This document shows positions 1 through 9,465 of a stretch of 64,000 bases of DNA, piece by piece. Origin of the DNA: NVTR01 sp965237505 (GTDB taxonomy: Bacteria; Pseudomonadota; Alphaproteobacteria; Rhodobacterales; Rhodobacteraceae); the NCBI GenBank assembly GCA_965237505.1, contig CBDEFR010000004.1, positions 484,343 to 548,342 of the forward strand. The letters are read 5' to 3'. The notes below the pieces were generated by a model. That model was not told the DNA's origin. It saw only the letters and a program-made list of their open reading frames with translations, and made no database searches. Position 1 is the first letter of the stretch; every line of letters begins with the position of its first letter. The position numbers were made by a program, and so were the translations under genes.

Positions 1-289
1 AGACTTCTCACAAAATCGTTTCGGTTAGCTGCCAAACTTTCACGCTCAATTTGCCCGTTCTCTCCAACAAGCCGACAGGCTTCGCCAAAGCCCTTGATCA
101 GTTCTGTCGGCATAGTACCACCACGCCGTCCGCCCTGTTGCCCCGCACCGGAAACAACGGGCTTTACGATTTCTCAAGCACCAGGGCCTGTCAGTAGCGC
201 CCCCACGCCTTTTGGACCGTAGAGTTTGTGCGCAGAGATTGTTGCGAAGGCGATATCGAGATCAAGAAGATCAAGATCCATCGAGAGGG
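1..289 (-). pseudogene. Cysteine desulfurase (class V aminotransferase) fragment
   Basis: Read leftward, this stretch gives the PLP-lysine region typical of NifS/IscS cysteine desulfurases (SAHKLYGPKGVGALL, about 215-260), followed after one in-frame TGA near 172-174 by a GGRRGGTMP-like segment matching the GMRSGTLP region of the family. The C-terminus lies beyond the window start. The upstream part is lost at the junction with the IS1182 remnant near 290. Seen: motif, stop and junction. Known: this lysine motif binds PLP in the family. Inferred: a dead gene truncated by the IS. Confidence 0.7.
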
Positions 290-1009
290 GCGCTTGTGCA
301 TCGCCCGGCTGTCCGGATCCGTCAAAGAGAGCTGGTCCCCGCCACTCGCAGCCAGCGCGTCGCGATGTTCCTCAAACCGCTCACGCCGCCCTTGGATCGC
401 AGCGATCTTCTCCCGGATGTTCTCCACTTCGCCGCCGCCGGTGCCGCTCTCGTCTTGCCCGTCGGCCTCGTCGAGCCGGTCGAGATAACGCGACAACCTC
501 TCGTCGCTCTCGGCCAACGCCTTCTCCAGCTTCGCTTTGGTAAAGTTCCGCTCCCGGCTGTTCACTGCCTTGATCCGAGTACCGTCGACTGCCACCAGCT
601 CGCGCCCGAACAGCTCCAGTTCGCGGCATAGCCTCACGAACTCCCGAAACACCTGGCGGAACGCCGCCCGATTGATCCGCCGGAAATCGGCGATCGTCTT
701 GAAGTCCGGCGACAAACGCCGCAACAGCCAGATCACTTCGAGATTACGCTTGCTCTCGGCCTCCAGCCGACGGCTCGAACGTACCCGATTGAGATAACCG
801 TATATGCAGAGCTTCAGCAGGTCCGCCGGATCGTAGCCGGGACGACCCGTCGCCTTCGGCGTGGCGCGCTCGAAACCAGCGACCGCCAGGTCCAAACCAT
901 CCACGAAAGCGTCGATGAAACGGACCGGGTTATCCCGGCCCACGTAATCGTCCACTGCTTCCGACAGAACCTGAACCTGAGAGCGGTCAATGCCAGGAAT
1001 GTGTCTCAT
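290..1009 (-). pseudogene. IS1182-family transposase, N-terminal part
   Basis: The N-terminal two thirds of an IS1182/DUF772-type transposase, starting MRHIPGIDRSQ at 1009. The DUF772 region (GRPGYDPADLLKLCIYGYL) is followed by the first DDE aspartate in ELVAVDGTRIKAVNS and a variable linker ending at DPDSRAM. There the frame enters unrelated sequence (the cysteine desulfurase fragment), so the catalytic C-terminus is gone. The upstream side is cut by the IS21 element that begins around 1075. An immobile remnant. Confidence 0.8.
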
Positions 1010-1074
1010 GGCGGACTCTAACATCGCCATGAGCCGGACGGAATCCCCCGCCACCCAGAGTTTTCACACGGTCT

Positions 1075-2309
1075 GGATTGTGAAGGACTATATCTTCGCG
1101 GCCAAGCAGCGTCAGCGGGAGATGTTCGTGCCACTGTCGCATCCGCCGGGCCATGCTCAGGCCGACTTCGGCGAGGCGACGGTTATCATCGGTGGCGTCG
1201 GGCAGAAGGCCCACTTCTTTGCCTTCGATCTGCCGCACAGCGATGCCTGTTACATCATGGCGTATCCGGCTGCGACGTCCGGGGCCTGGGTCGATGGTCA
1301 CGTTCACGCCTTCGCCTTCTTCGGGCGCGTGCCGGTGTCGGTGCTCTACGACAACGACCGTTGCCTGGTGGCCAGCATCCTGCCGGACGGCACACGCAAA
1401 CGGGCCAGACTGTTCAGCGGGTTCCTGTCACATTACCTGATCCGAGATCGTTATGGCCGACCTGGCAAGGGCAATGACAAGGGCGGCGTCGAAGGGCTGG
1501 TCGGTTATGCGCGTCGCAACTTCATGGTGCCCCTCTCATGCATGTAAACATGCACTGCCGGGCAGTGGGTGCCGCAGTTCCCGTCGTGGGACGCGTTCAA
1601 CCTCTGTCTCGAAGAGCAATGCCGCAAGCGACAGGCGGAGACTTTGCGCGGTCACGGTGAGACGATCGGGCAAAGGCTGCAGCGGGATCTTGAGGCCATG
1701 GCCGAACTTCCGGCCACACCCTTCGATGCCTGCGACCAGACGAGCGGGCGGGTCAGTTCGCAGGCATTGGTGCGCTACAAGACCAACGATTATGCCGTGC
1801 CGGTCGCTTATGGCCACCGCGATGTCTGGCTGCGGGGCTATGTCGACCAAGTCGTGATCGGCTGCGGTGGCGGGATCATCGCCCGCCATCCTCGTTGTTA
1901 CGACCGCGAGGATATGGTCTTCGACCCGGTGCATTACCTTCCGCTGCTGGAGAAGAAGATCAACGCGTTGGATCAGGCCGCGCCCTTGGCCAAATGGGAC
2001 CTGCCGCCCGAGTTCCAGACCTTGCGACGCCTAATGGAAGCGCGGATGATCAAAGCGGGTCGCCGGGAATATGTGCAGGTCCTGCGACTGCTGGAGACTT
2101 TTGATCTTGGCGATCTGCATGTCGCGGTGAAGACCGCCCTGCGCACGGGGACCATTGGCTTTGACGCGATCAGGCACCTTGTGTTGTGCCAGGTCGAGAA
2201 ACGTCCGCCCAGGCTCGACCTGGATGTCTGCCCGTATCTCCCGCGCGCCAATGTCGGAACCACTTCGGCGGCCAGCTATATGTGCTTGATGGCGGCGGAT
2301 GCGCCATGA
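1075..2309 (+). pseudogene. istA: IstA transposase, 5' truncated and interrupted
   Basis: The frame begins inside the protein (VKDYIFAAKQRQREMFVPLSH) and shows the IstA rve core: HAQADFGEA with the first catalytic Asp and a YDN motif near 1350. A 36-bp mini-repeat plus a GGTGCC duplication interrupts it near 1532 and brings an in-frame TAA. The same frame then resumes (PQFPSWDAFNLCLEEQC) to the stop at 2309. The N-terminal DNA-binding region is missing. The product cannot be full length. Confidence 0.85.
1532..1567. repeat. Twin-hairpin mini-repeat, copy 1 (in istA)
   Basis: A 36-bp insert made of CCTCTCA, a perfect inverted repeat TGCATGT-AA-ACATGCA, and a second hairpin CTGCC-G-GGCAG. It is flanked by GGTGCC on both sides (1526-1531 and 1568-1573), consistent with a 6-bp target duplication. 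Total added length is 42 bp, so the frame is kept apart from the TAA in the loop. Copy 2 is at 2529-2565. Confidence 0.75.
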
Positions 2310-3274
2310 CCGACACCCCCGAACTCCTGCTCGCCCACCACCTCAAGACGCTGAAGCTGCCGACCTTCCTCCGGGAATACGACAAGCTGGCGCGCCAGTG
2401 CGCTGCCGAGGGGCTGGACCATGTCCGGTTCCTGGTCCGTCTGGTGGAACTGGAACTGATCGACCGTGAACGGCGGATGATCGAGCGCCGGATCAAGGCG
2501 GCGAAGTTCCCGGCGGTCAAAAGCCTCCCCTCTCAGGCATGCTGCGCATGCCCTGCCGGGCAGCGGATCAGCTTCGACTTCAAGGCGATCCCGGCGCTCA
2601 ACAAAATGCAGGTGCTGGAACTGGCCCGCTGCGAATGGATAGACCGGCGCGAGAATGTCATCGCCCTTGGTCCACGCGGCACCGGCAAGACACACGTTGC
2701 TCTGGGTCTCGGCCTCGCCGTCTGTCAGAAGGGCCTCTCCGTGGGCTTCATCACCGCCGCAGCCCTGGTCCATGAGCTGATGGAGGCCCGCGACGAGCGA
2801 CGCCTCCTGCGCCTGCAAAAACAGATGGCCAATTGCAAACTTCTGATCATCGACGAGCTCGGCTTCGTGCCGCTGAGCAAGACTGGCGCCGAGTTGCTGT
2901 TCGAACTGATCTCGCAACGCTGCGAGCGCGGCGCCACGCTGATCACCAGCAATCTGCCCTTTGACGAATGGACCGAAACCTTCGGCTCAGAGCGTCTGAC
3001 CGGCGCGCTTCCGGACCGCCTGACCCATCACGTCAACATCCTAGAAATGAACGGCGACAGCTATCGTCTGGCCCAAAGCCGGGGCCGCAAAGGCATCGCC
3101 ATCAACCAGGGTCAGGACAGATTGGCCCTCGCGGGCCAAAGCGCCCAGGCACCCGCCAGCTATATCGAGAGCGCAGGCACCTGGGCGCCCTCCGCATTCC
3201 TGGTGCCAGATTCAGGCACCCTCAAGTGGCCAACATTTGCTCCGCCACATGGCCGGTTTTTGCTCCGCCGTTGC
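2306..3274 (+). CDS. istB: IstB-like ATPase with a 13-codon insert
   Basis: Helper ATPase of IS21 transposition. Starts at ATG 2306, overlapping the istA stop. Walker A GPRGTGKT is at about 2673-2696 and Walker B LLIIDELGFVPLS near 2840-2875. Between KSL and SFDF lies a stretch (PSQACCACPAGQRI) absent from the sister IstB at 56863-57615. It is exactly the second mini-repeat, read through in frame (net 13 codons). No stop occurs before the IS end: the frame continues into the adjoining IS1380 sequence and stops at 3454, so the C-terminus is a chimera or an extended tail. Confidence 0.75.
2529..2565. repeat. Twin-hairpin mini-repeat, copy 2 (in istB)
   Basis: CCTCTCA, then the perfect inverted repeat GGCATGC-TGC-GCATGCC, then CTGCCGGGCAG. 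Compared with copy 1 both arms of the first hairpin changed together (TGCATGT/ACATGCA against GGCATGC/GCATGCC), so pairing is preserved. The second hairpin is identical. This copy has no stop in the istB frame. Confidence 0.75.
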
Positions 3275-3275
3275 C

Positions 3276-3760
3276 GCCAACGCCGTCCGGCTACAGCTTC
3301 ATGCCCTCGCCTACAATCTGGCGAACTTCCTGCGCACGCTGGCGACGCCCAGCGAGATCGAGACATGGTCACTGACCTCTTTGCGCGAACGGCTGATCAA
3401 GACCGGTACGCGGCTGGTGCGCCATGGCCGCTACGCCATCTTCCAGATGGCTGAGGCCGCACTGCCGCGGCAAGTGTTCGCCGGGATTCCTGGCCTGATC
3501 AACGGGCTGCGCGATCCGCCTGCCGCAACAGGGTGCACATGACCAGAAACCCGCCCGGATCGGCTAAATCCAACGCTGGTGACAGGAAAGGTGTGTCCGA
3601 AAACGCGTCGAGAGACGCCTTAAGCCGTCGGATCGGCCTGTTTGGTCGTGCTATCCGGCCGGCACGCAGCACCACACGCGGATCGGAGGCAGAAATCGCC
3701 TGGAGAGTCGCCTTCGGTTGCTTTAGCCTCACGGGAGGCAAGCCAAATGGAGAATGCCGG
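3276..3760 (+). mobile_element. IS1380-family remnant, copy 1 (3' end)
   Basis: The frame (NAVRLQLHALAYNLANFLRTLATP, then a WSLTSLRERLIKTGTR-like stretch and QMAEAALPRQVFAGI) is the C-terminus of an IS1380-type DDE transposase. It is followed by non-coding sequence to a GGCAAGCCAAATGGAGAATGCCGG end at 3760. The N-terminal two thirds are missing; IS21 element 1 abuts at about 3275. A nearly identical copy lies inverted at 33297-33758. Confidence 0.75.
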
Positions 3761-3848
3761 GTAAGACTCTCAGGTGTCAGAAAATCCGCAAGGTCGGCGA
3801 CGCCGGACGCATACGTAGCGTCTACACTGGCGTCATAGGGGATTCAGA

Positions 3849-4436
3849 ATGGATTGGCTTATCGGGTTTGTTCTAGGGTTTGTTGCGGACCTCTTTCGGT
3901 CTGTCTTCATGCCCGCCAGCACGGACTGGATTAATAGATTTATTCCTACCGCGCGAAGAAAGGCCAATGTTGAGGACAGCATTCTGACGCTTGATGTTAT
4001 GGACAGGCTGAAGTCCCTCGGAAAAGATCCCGCTTTGGTTAAACACGCCCGCGACGACGCAGCCCAATTTCTGAAGGTGCTGACCAGTCAGAAGGAAGCC
4101 TTCGTGGAAAATGCCATCGAGATTATCGGCACACAGGCCGAAATGAACATGGAAGCTGGCCTCCGTGCGGATGTTGCGCAACAACAGATGGAGCGCGCAA
4201 TCGTTGCCTTGGAGCGGTCGGGATGGATGGAGGAAGGGCAAATTTCTACCCTGAAAGAGGCGCAGGCGCATTGGGGAAAATACGCCAAGGCCCAAGCGGA
4301 TTTCGCGGCGGCGGAGTTTGAAGGTGGCACTATGCTCCCCCTTGTCTATGCGAGCGAACTTGAATCCATCACGGTCAGCCGAACAGGCGAATTGAAGCGG
4401 ATGCAGGAAGAAATGCGTGAACGCTGCGGAGATTGA
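3849..4436 (+). CDS. LprI-like (DUF1311) membrane-anchored protein
   Basis: A 195-residue protein with one N-terminal hydrophobic segment (WLIGFVLGFVADLFRSVF), a charged helical middle, and a C-terminal module W-G-KYAKAQADFAAAEFEGGTMLP...LESITVSRTGEL. That module matches the W..Y..A...GGS..P....T..R...L pattern of lysozyme-inhibitor LprI-like proteins (DUF1311). It probably sits at the membrane facing the periplasm. The usual cysteines of secreted LprI proteins are absent. It stands alone between IS elements, and function is inferred only from the C-terminal pattern. Confidence 0.55.
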   Translation: MDWLIGFVLGFVADLFRSVFMPASTDWINRFIPTARRKANVEDSILTLDVMDRLKSLGKDPALVKHARDDAAQFLKVLTSQKEAFVENAIEIIGTQAEMNMEAGLRADVAQQQMERAIVALERSGWMEEGQISTLKEAQAHWGKYAKAQADFAAAEFEGGTMLPLVYASELESITVSRTGELKRMQEEMRERCGD

Positions 4437-4446
4437 TGGCGACGTG

Positions 4447-5779
4447 GAGAGTGTCCGTCCTTCTGTGTATGACTGATTTGGCCCATGCTTCCAAACTGAA
4501 GGAGCATGACGACAATGACGATTTCCAGGGAACTACTGGACGAGCTGCTTAGCGGCGTTGAACGGCCTGAGGATTTGCTCGGCGACAAGGGCCTGATGAA
4601 GGAACTCAAGGTTCGGCTGATGGAACGAATGCTGGGCGCTGAACTTACCGGGCATCTGGGCTATGAACCGCATGGTGAGCCTGCAAGCCAGCAATCCAAC
4701 CGACGCAATGGGGCGGCGCGCAAGGTGCTGAAGGGCAATGACGGCGCAGTGCCAATTGACATCCCGCGTGACAGGGACGGAAGTTTCGAGCCGGAGTTGA
4801 TCCAGAAAGGCCAGACCCGGACCGACGGGATGGATGACAAGATCATCGGGCTTTATGCGGCGGGTCTGTCCACCCGCGATATCCGCGCCCATCTTGAAGA
4901 GGTTTATGGCCTGCGCGTTTCTGCCGATCTGATCAGCCGTGTCACCGATGCGGTTCTGGAGGAGGTTTCAGACTGGCAAAACCGGGCTTTGGAGCCGGTC
5001 TGTCCCATCGTTTTCCTAGATGCCCTGCGGGTCAAAATCCGCGATGCGGAAAGCCGCCAGGTTAAGAACAAGGCCGTTTATGTGGCTCTGGGCGTCACCC
5101 CTGAGGGTGAACGTGAGGTTCTGGGGCTTTGGATTGCCAACAACGAGGGAGCCAAATTCTGGCTGTCGGTCATGAATAATCTGAAGAACAGGGGCCTGGA
5201 GGATATCCTGATTGCCGTCGTTGATGGCCTCAAGGGCTTCCCTGACGCCATCAACGCAGCTTTCCCCGATACGACGGTTCAAACCTGTATCGTGCACCTT
5301 GTGCGCCATTCCCTGAACTTCTGCGGCTGGAAGGATCGCAAGGCTGTCGCCAAAGATCTGAAGCTGATTTATCAGGCCGTAGATGACGGGGAAGCCGCCA
5401 AAGCCCTTGATGATTTTGAAGCCGAATGGGGCGACAAATATCCTTCAATCGCCCCAAGCTGGCGGCGAGCATGGCAGGAGGTCATCCCGTTCTTTGCCTT
5501 ACCGCCAGCGGTGCGCAAGATCATCTACACCACCAACGCCATCGAAAGCCTGAACCGGGTGATCCGGAAAACCACCAAAACCCGTGGCAGCTTTCCAACC
5601 GATGCCGCCGCCACCAAGCTGATCTATCTGGCCATCCGCAATTTCGAAAAGGCGGGTCGCTGCGTCAGAGAATGGGTTGCCGCCCGAAACCAGTTCGCTA
5701 TTCTCTACCCGGAACGGTTCAACAAATGACCCGTTTTAACTGCATGGGCTGAGCGCCATACACAGAGTTTCAGATACTC
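4447..5779 (+). mobile_element. IS256-family element, complete
   Basis: One transposase flanked by imperfect inverted ends: the left end starts GAG at 4447 with TGTGTATG at 4464-4471 and GCCCATGC; the right end gives the same blocks in inverse (GCATGGGC, CATACACA, GAGTATC read from outside). A second copy of its last ~118 bp survives at 31066-31183. Confidence 0.85.
4506..5729 (+). CDS. IS256-family transposase
   Basis: A 407-residue Mutator-type DDE transposase at the family's usual length. Catalytic regions are visible: IVFLDALRVKIRD (first D), VVDGLKGFPDAI (second D), the C-x2-H motif in QTCIVHLVRHSL and TTNAIESLNRVIRK (E). The sequence AAGGAG lies directly before ATG 4506. The in-frame ATG at 4515 (MTISREL) has better spacing to it and may be the real start. 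Frame intact, so probably functional. Confidence 0.9.
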   Translation: MTTMTISRELLDELLSGVERPEDLLGDKGLMKELKVRLMERMLGAELTGHLGYEPHGEPASQQSNRRNGAARKVLKGNDGAVPIDIPRDRDGSFEPELIQKGQTRTDGMDDKIIGLYAAGLSTRDIRAHLEEVYGLRVSADLISRVTDAVLEEVSDWQNRALEPVCPIVFLDALRVKIRDAESRQVKNKAVYVALGVTPEGEREVLGLWIANNEGAKFWLSVMNNLKNRGLEDILIAVVDGLKGFPDAINAAFPDTTVQTCIVHLVRHSLNFCGWKDRKAVAKDLKLIYQAVDDGEAAKALDDFEAEWGDKYPSIAPSWRRAWQEVIPFFALPPAVRKIIYTTNAIESLNRVIRKTTKTRGSFPTDAAATKLIYLAIRNFEKAGRCVREWVAARNQFAILYPERFNK

Positions 5780-5908
5780 CCCCGGGCCTTCACGTGGAAG
5801 GGCTTCAGCCCGCAACTCTCGCTGGTGCACGAGGTGCGGACGACCAATGCGCAGCTCTACGACTACAAGCGCACCGGCGGCGTCTTGCGCTTCGTGCGCC
5901 TTTTCTGA
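5780..5908 (+). pseudogene. C-terminal stub of an outer-membrane barrel protein, possibly Slam/DUF560
   Basis: Directly after the IS256 right end an open frame reads FTWKGFSPQLSLVHEVRTTN...LYDYKRTGGVLRFVRLF and stops at 5908. The closing strands with an aromatic last residue resemble the C-terminal barrel of Slam-type surface lipoprotein assembly modifiers (DUF560). Everything upstream was lost at the IS256 insertion. Family assignment rests on about 40 residues and is tentative. Confidence 0.4.
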
Positions 5909-5940
5909 CGCCACAGGGCGATCACGTGCCAGCATCTTCT

Positions 5941-7098
5941 TTGTTGTCATGCTTGCAACCGCGCCGGGCTACATGCGCATGCGCCAATGGCGGCCCGCAC
6001 CGCCGATCGCATGGGAAACGCCCCGGTGCCCCGCCGTGTCCCACTGAAGCCTGCGCCCGGCCGGGCCCCGGCAGGCGGGGCCTCGGCCTTGTTTGCGCGC
6101 TCGCCTTCGCAATCTTGTGGCCGGGTGCTGCTGCCACCGAGGAGCTGGCCTGGGGTGATGTTGCCACGCCGCTGCGCATCGTCAACCTGAACCCGTTTCA
6201 GCTCCTCTATGGCGTGCCCAGTCCGCTGGGCGCCCATGTGATGGCGCGGGGATCGTCCGAACTGATCGCCTCGATGGATATGGCATCACACCTGATCGAA
6301 GCCAGCTCAGGCGCCGAGCGGGTCCTGATCGACGGCGAGACCTACGGGCAGGGGCTTGCCATGAGACACGGGTTCGGGGATGGCTGGGAGTATCTGTTCG
6401 AGGCCGCCGCCCTCTCCCACCGCACCGGTGCGTTCGACGGGTTCATCGAGACCTGGCATGACGTGTTCCACCTGCCCCAGGGCGGCAGGGACCGCGCGCC
6501 GCGCGACCGCCTCGCGCTGTTCTACGCCAACGGCGGGAGAACCTACTACGATATCGGCCGGAGTGTGTCTTCGCTCGGGGATATCAGCCTCGGGGTTGGC
6601 TATGCGGTGCCGCATTGGCCCTTTCCGAACGACGGTCTTGCGATCCGGGGCATTGTCAAGCTTCCAACCGGCGATGAGGCCTCGCTGGCCGGTTCCGGCG
6701 GGTATTCGGCCTCGCTCTGGGCGGAGACCTCAGGCGCGCTGCCAGGATCCGCCGGCACGCGCAGCTGGTTATACAGTGCGAGCCTGGGAGCGCTTGCCGG
6801 AGAGGCGCCGCGCGGACTTCCGGACCTTGGCAACCGGTTTGTTGCCTTCGGACACCTTGGCGTGACCTGGCGGCCACTCAACCATCTGAGCCTGACGGCG
6901 CAGATCAATGCCCATTCCTCGCCCTATGGCGCATCGGATGTGGCGCCGCTCGCCGATCCTGGCGTTATGATCGGCCTCGGCGGCGCGTTGCGGCTCAGCG
7001 AGCACGCGACGCTTGAGATCGCCGTTACCGAAGATGACGGCCTGCACCGCGGCGCGCCCGATATCGGCCTGCATGCCGCTATCCGCTGGAGGTGGTAG
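5941..7098 (+). CDS. DUF3187-type outer-membrane protein
   Basis: From about 6060 on there is a hydrophobic export signal (GLGLVCALAFAILWPGAAA). A mature protein follows beginning ATPLRIVNLNPFQLLYGVPSP, the N-terminal signature of DUF3187, with alternating beta-strand patterns and a terminal IRWRW suited to outer-membrane insertion. No ATG lies in frame; TTG at 5941 or 5944 is possible. The best ATG (6011) is in another frame, so a small frameshift near 6020-6060 cannot be excluded. It follows the barrel stub, perhaps a former operon. Confidence 0.55.
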   Translation: MLSCLQPRRATCACANGGPHRRSHGKRPGAPPCPTEACARPGPGRRGLGLVCALAFAILWPGAAATEELAWGDVATPLRIVNLNPFQLLYGVPSPLGAHVMARGSSELIASMDMASHLIEASSGAERVLIDGETYGQGLAMRHGFGDGWEYLFEAAALSHRTGAFDGFIETWHDVFHLPQGGRDRAPRDRLALFYANGGRTYYDIGRSVSSLGDISLGVGYAVPHWPFPNDGLAIRGIVKLPTGDEASLAGSGGYSASLWAETSGALPGSAGTRSWLYSASLGALAGEAPRGLPDLGNRFVAFGHLGVTWRPLNHLSLTAQINAHSSPYGASDVAPLADPGVMIGLGGALRLSEHATLEIAVTEDDGLHRGAPDIGLHAAIRWRW

Positions 7099-7246
7099 TG
7101 CCCCCGGCTGTGTCCAGCCAACCGGCCCGGAACCGTGCAACGGGGCGTTGTTGCACGGATCGGGTGTCAAGTGTTAACACAGGCTTTTGCCACGACCACG
7201 GATATGCTTAATGCCGCATACATTCAACACCTCCCGCCGGCACAAG

Positions 7247-8457
7247 CAGGGGAATCGCATGAAGGTTATGTCCGGAGAATTTGCAGTAAGAACCGATTGT
7301 TCCATCCGGCCTTTTTGCGCATGACCCTGAGCGATTTTTTATCTTTTGCCTTGTTGAGCAGATTCATTGCCATGTGTTTGATGACGGCAAAATTCTTGGG
7401 GCCGTGATCCTTACGAACACGGCTGTCATCATCGCGGAATGTGACGTCGAGCACCCAGTGGAGGCGGTTTTCAATCCCCCAATGGGAGCGTACCGCATGG
7501 GCAAAGCGCGGCGCATCTTTCGGTAGAGACGAGATGAAGTATCGGGTTTGTTGTGTTGTTTTCCCGTTGCTTTCACGGATCGAGACAACGCGACCAATAC
7601 TGGTCAGGCCCGCCCAACCCGGATGGCGCTCTTGCAGCCATTCTATGGTGTCACTCTGGGTGTAGGTCCGGGTCTCAATCCGACCTTTATCGCCATCAAC
7701 AGTCTGTAACGACGCAGTATTTTCATGCTCCCTCTCTTCAAACCACAGTTTCACATCCTCAAAAAGGCTGCTCTGATTTCCCTTGAGCGCCAGCACGTAG
7801 TCGGCCCCCTTGTCGCGGATTTTGCAGGCAATCTGGCGTTGGCACCCCATCGCGTCCAGCGTCACGATCGCGCCCTCAACGTGGAGCAAATCCAAGAGCA
7901 ATGGAATGTCCTTGATCTCGTTCTTTTTGTGCGCACTTGCCCGCTGACCCAGTACCAGACGCAGATCATCACAGTAGGCCGAGATCAAATGCAGAGGTGT
8001 TTCACCACCGGCCTTTGACCCGCGCATCGTCTTGCCATCGACGGCCACAATCGAGCCTTCAACGCGTCCCGCCAGGCCAGCAGCCCATTGCGCAAAGGCT
8101 GTACTGAACTTCTCCGGATCAAGCAGCCGAAACACCGTTGAAAGCGTGTCATGCGAGGGAATGCCGTGCTCAAAAGGGGCCAATTTGCGCAGAAACTTCA
8201 GCTTTTCTTCACCATATTCGACAATATCAACGACACTCTCGCCGCCCGAGACCACCGCACACAGGCTTAAAAGCAGGATCTCATCAAGCGGGTAAAGCAC
8301 CTTCGCCTGCTGGCGAGGGTCAGGGATGGCCGAAATAACAGATTGAAATGATGTAGTCTTTTCCAAAGCAAGTCCTCCAGATGCGTGTTCTGGTGACATT
8401 GAATCAGACGTTGATGCACGTAGCAAACACGGGCCAGCTATTCATGCGATACCCCTG
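7247..8457 (-). mobile_element. ISAs1-family element
   Basis: A 1211-bp element with inverted ends CAGGGGwATCGCATGAA, flanked by an exact 10-bp direct repeat CCGGCACAAG (7237-7246 and 8458-8467). Clean ends and duplication indicate a recent insertion into the IS5 transposase gene. Confidence 0.9.
7266..8366 (-). CDS. ISAs1-family transposase
   Basis: An ISAs1 (H-repeat associated) DDE transposase: DDE_Tnp_1-associated N-terminus (FQSVISAIPDPRQQAKVLYPL), VAVDGKTMRGSK (D), TLDAMGCQRQIA (D), HWGIENRLHWVLDVTF (E). A TTG at 8366 has GGAGGA six bases upstream and is the likeliest start. The open frame extends further to an ATG at 8399 without a ribosome site. The frame is intact and the element probably active. 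Confidence 0.85.
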   Translation of the reverse strand: MEKTTSFQSVISAIPDPRQQAKVLYPLDEILLLSLCAVVSGGESVVDIVEYGEEKLKFLRKLAPFEHGIPSHDTLSTVFRLLDPEKFSTAFAQWAAGLAGRVEGSIVAVDGKTMRGSKAGGETPLHLISAYCDDLRLVLGQRASAHKKNEIKDIPLLLDLLHVEGAIVTLDAMGCQRQIACKIRDKGADYVLALKGNQSSLFEDVKLWFEEREHENTASLQTVDGDKGRIETRTYTQSDTIEWLQERHPGWAGLTSIGRVVSIRESNGKTTQQTRYFISSLPKDAPRFAHAVRSHWGIENRLHWVLDVTFRDDDSRVRKDHGPKNFAVIKHMAMNLLNKAKDKKSLRVMRKKAGWNNRFLLQILRT

Positions 8458-9465
8458 CCGGCACAAGTTTGCGAAGAAGAAATATCGGGTGACGAACTGG
8501 TGCGGGTATAATGAAAGCCTGCGAAATCGTGGTGATTTGACGGTCTGGATCACAGGGGATGCGCGAAAGCACTGGGCAGCACCACGGCGCAGGTCACGCG
8601 GCGGCCAGCCGCGATACTCGGATCTGGCGATCACGATGTGCCTGACGCTGGGCATGGTTTACAGGTTGCCGCTGCGCCAGACCCAAGGGCTGATACGCAG
8701 CATATCAAAGCTGATGCTGCTGGAAATTTCAGTTCCTGATTTCTCGACCCTGTCGCGCCGAGGGCGTGGTCTGAGCCTTCCGGCAAGGCCCAAAATCAAA
8801 ATAACAGATCCGGTCCACTTGGCCATCGACAGTACGGGTTTGAAGGTTTTCGATGAGGGTGAGTGGCTGCAAAGCAAGTATAATGTAAAGGCCAAACGCA
8901 AACGGTGGCGTAAACTTCACCTTGGTCTGAACCTTGTGACTGGCGATATCGTTTGTTCGGATTTAACGCTGGATGACGTTGGCGATCCAACAGTGCTGCC
9001 TGATCTATTAAATCAGATTGGCACTCCGGTCTCCCGGTTTATAGCGGACGGTGCCTACGACGGCGCACCGACCAGTGACTTGCTTAAGGCACGATTTGGC
9101 GAGGCGTTTGAAATCATTATTCCTCCACCGAAGAACGCCATTCCAAGCCCGCAATCCAAGTGTTTTCCCTCACTTCGAGACCGACATATTGTTAAAATTC
9201 AAACTCATGGCCGCATGGCCTGGCAATCTGGCAGTGGCTACAATCAGCGCAGTAGAATTGAGACACAGATGGGGCGCTGGAAGGCTATTATCGGGCCAAA
9301 ACTGAAAGCCCGCTGTTTCGAAAATCAGCAAACGGAGGCCAAAATCGGCGTCGCCATTCTCAACAAAATGACCGAACTCGGCCGACCCGTGTTCAAACAA
9401 ATCTCATAGCCTGTATCACGGGTAAGGGCGGCTTGTGACTATTGTCTGATCCATGCAACAACGCC

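Larger units (their letters stand above)
1075..3275 (+). mobile_element. IS21-family element 1 (left end missing)
   Basis: Carries istA (5' truncated) and istB in the usual order with a 4-base ATGA overlap at 2306-2309. The right end carries two copies of a terminal motif (TGGCC-N8-GCTCCGCC type, 3231-3275), the multiple-repeat end typical of IS21. The left end is missing and joins the IS1182 remnant. Two short twin-hairpin repeats have inserted within its genes (1532-1567 and 2529-2565). Confidence 0.85.
7211..9409 (+). pseudogene. IS5-family transposase, interrupted by ISAs1
   Basis: Joining 7211-7246 (MPHTFNTSRRHK) to 8468-9409 (FAKKKYRVTNW...) restores one uninterrupted frame. DDE signatures: HLAIDSTGLKVFDEGEW (D), FIADGAYDGAP (D) and QRSRIETQMGRWK (E). 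Full IS903-group length once rejoined. As it stands the gene is broken. The 8381-9409 ORF seen today starts inside ISAs1 and would be a chimeric protein. Confidence 0.85.
7144..9465 (+). mobile_element. IS5-family element (IS903-like), split by ISAs1
   Basis: Inverted ends GGCGTTGTTGCAYGGATC are present at 7144 and 9465. Its transposase was disrupted after codon 12 by the ISAs1 element at 7247-8457. The right side was itself inserted into an IS6 remnant. No clear duplication flanks the outer ends. Confidence 0.8.

Noticed and set aside
2186..2305. N-terminal 40 codons before IstB
   Set aside because: They overlap istA in another frame; ATG 2306 in the ATGA overlap is the IS21 norm.
8381..8467. 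N-terminal 29 codons of the IS5 transposase ORF as it stands
   Set aside because: They are translated from the ISAs1 end and its duplicated target; the true start is at 7211, on the other side of the insertion.
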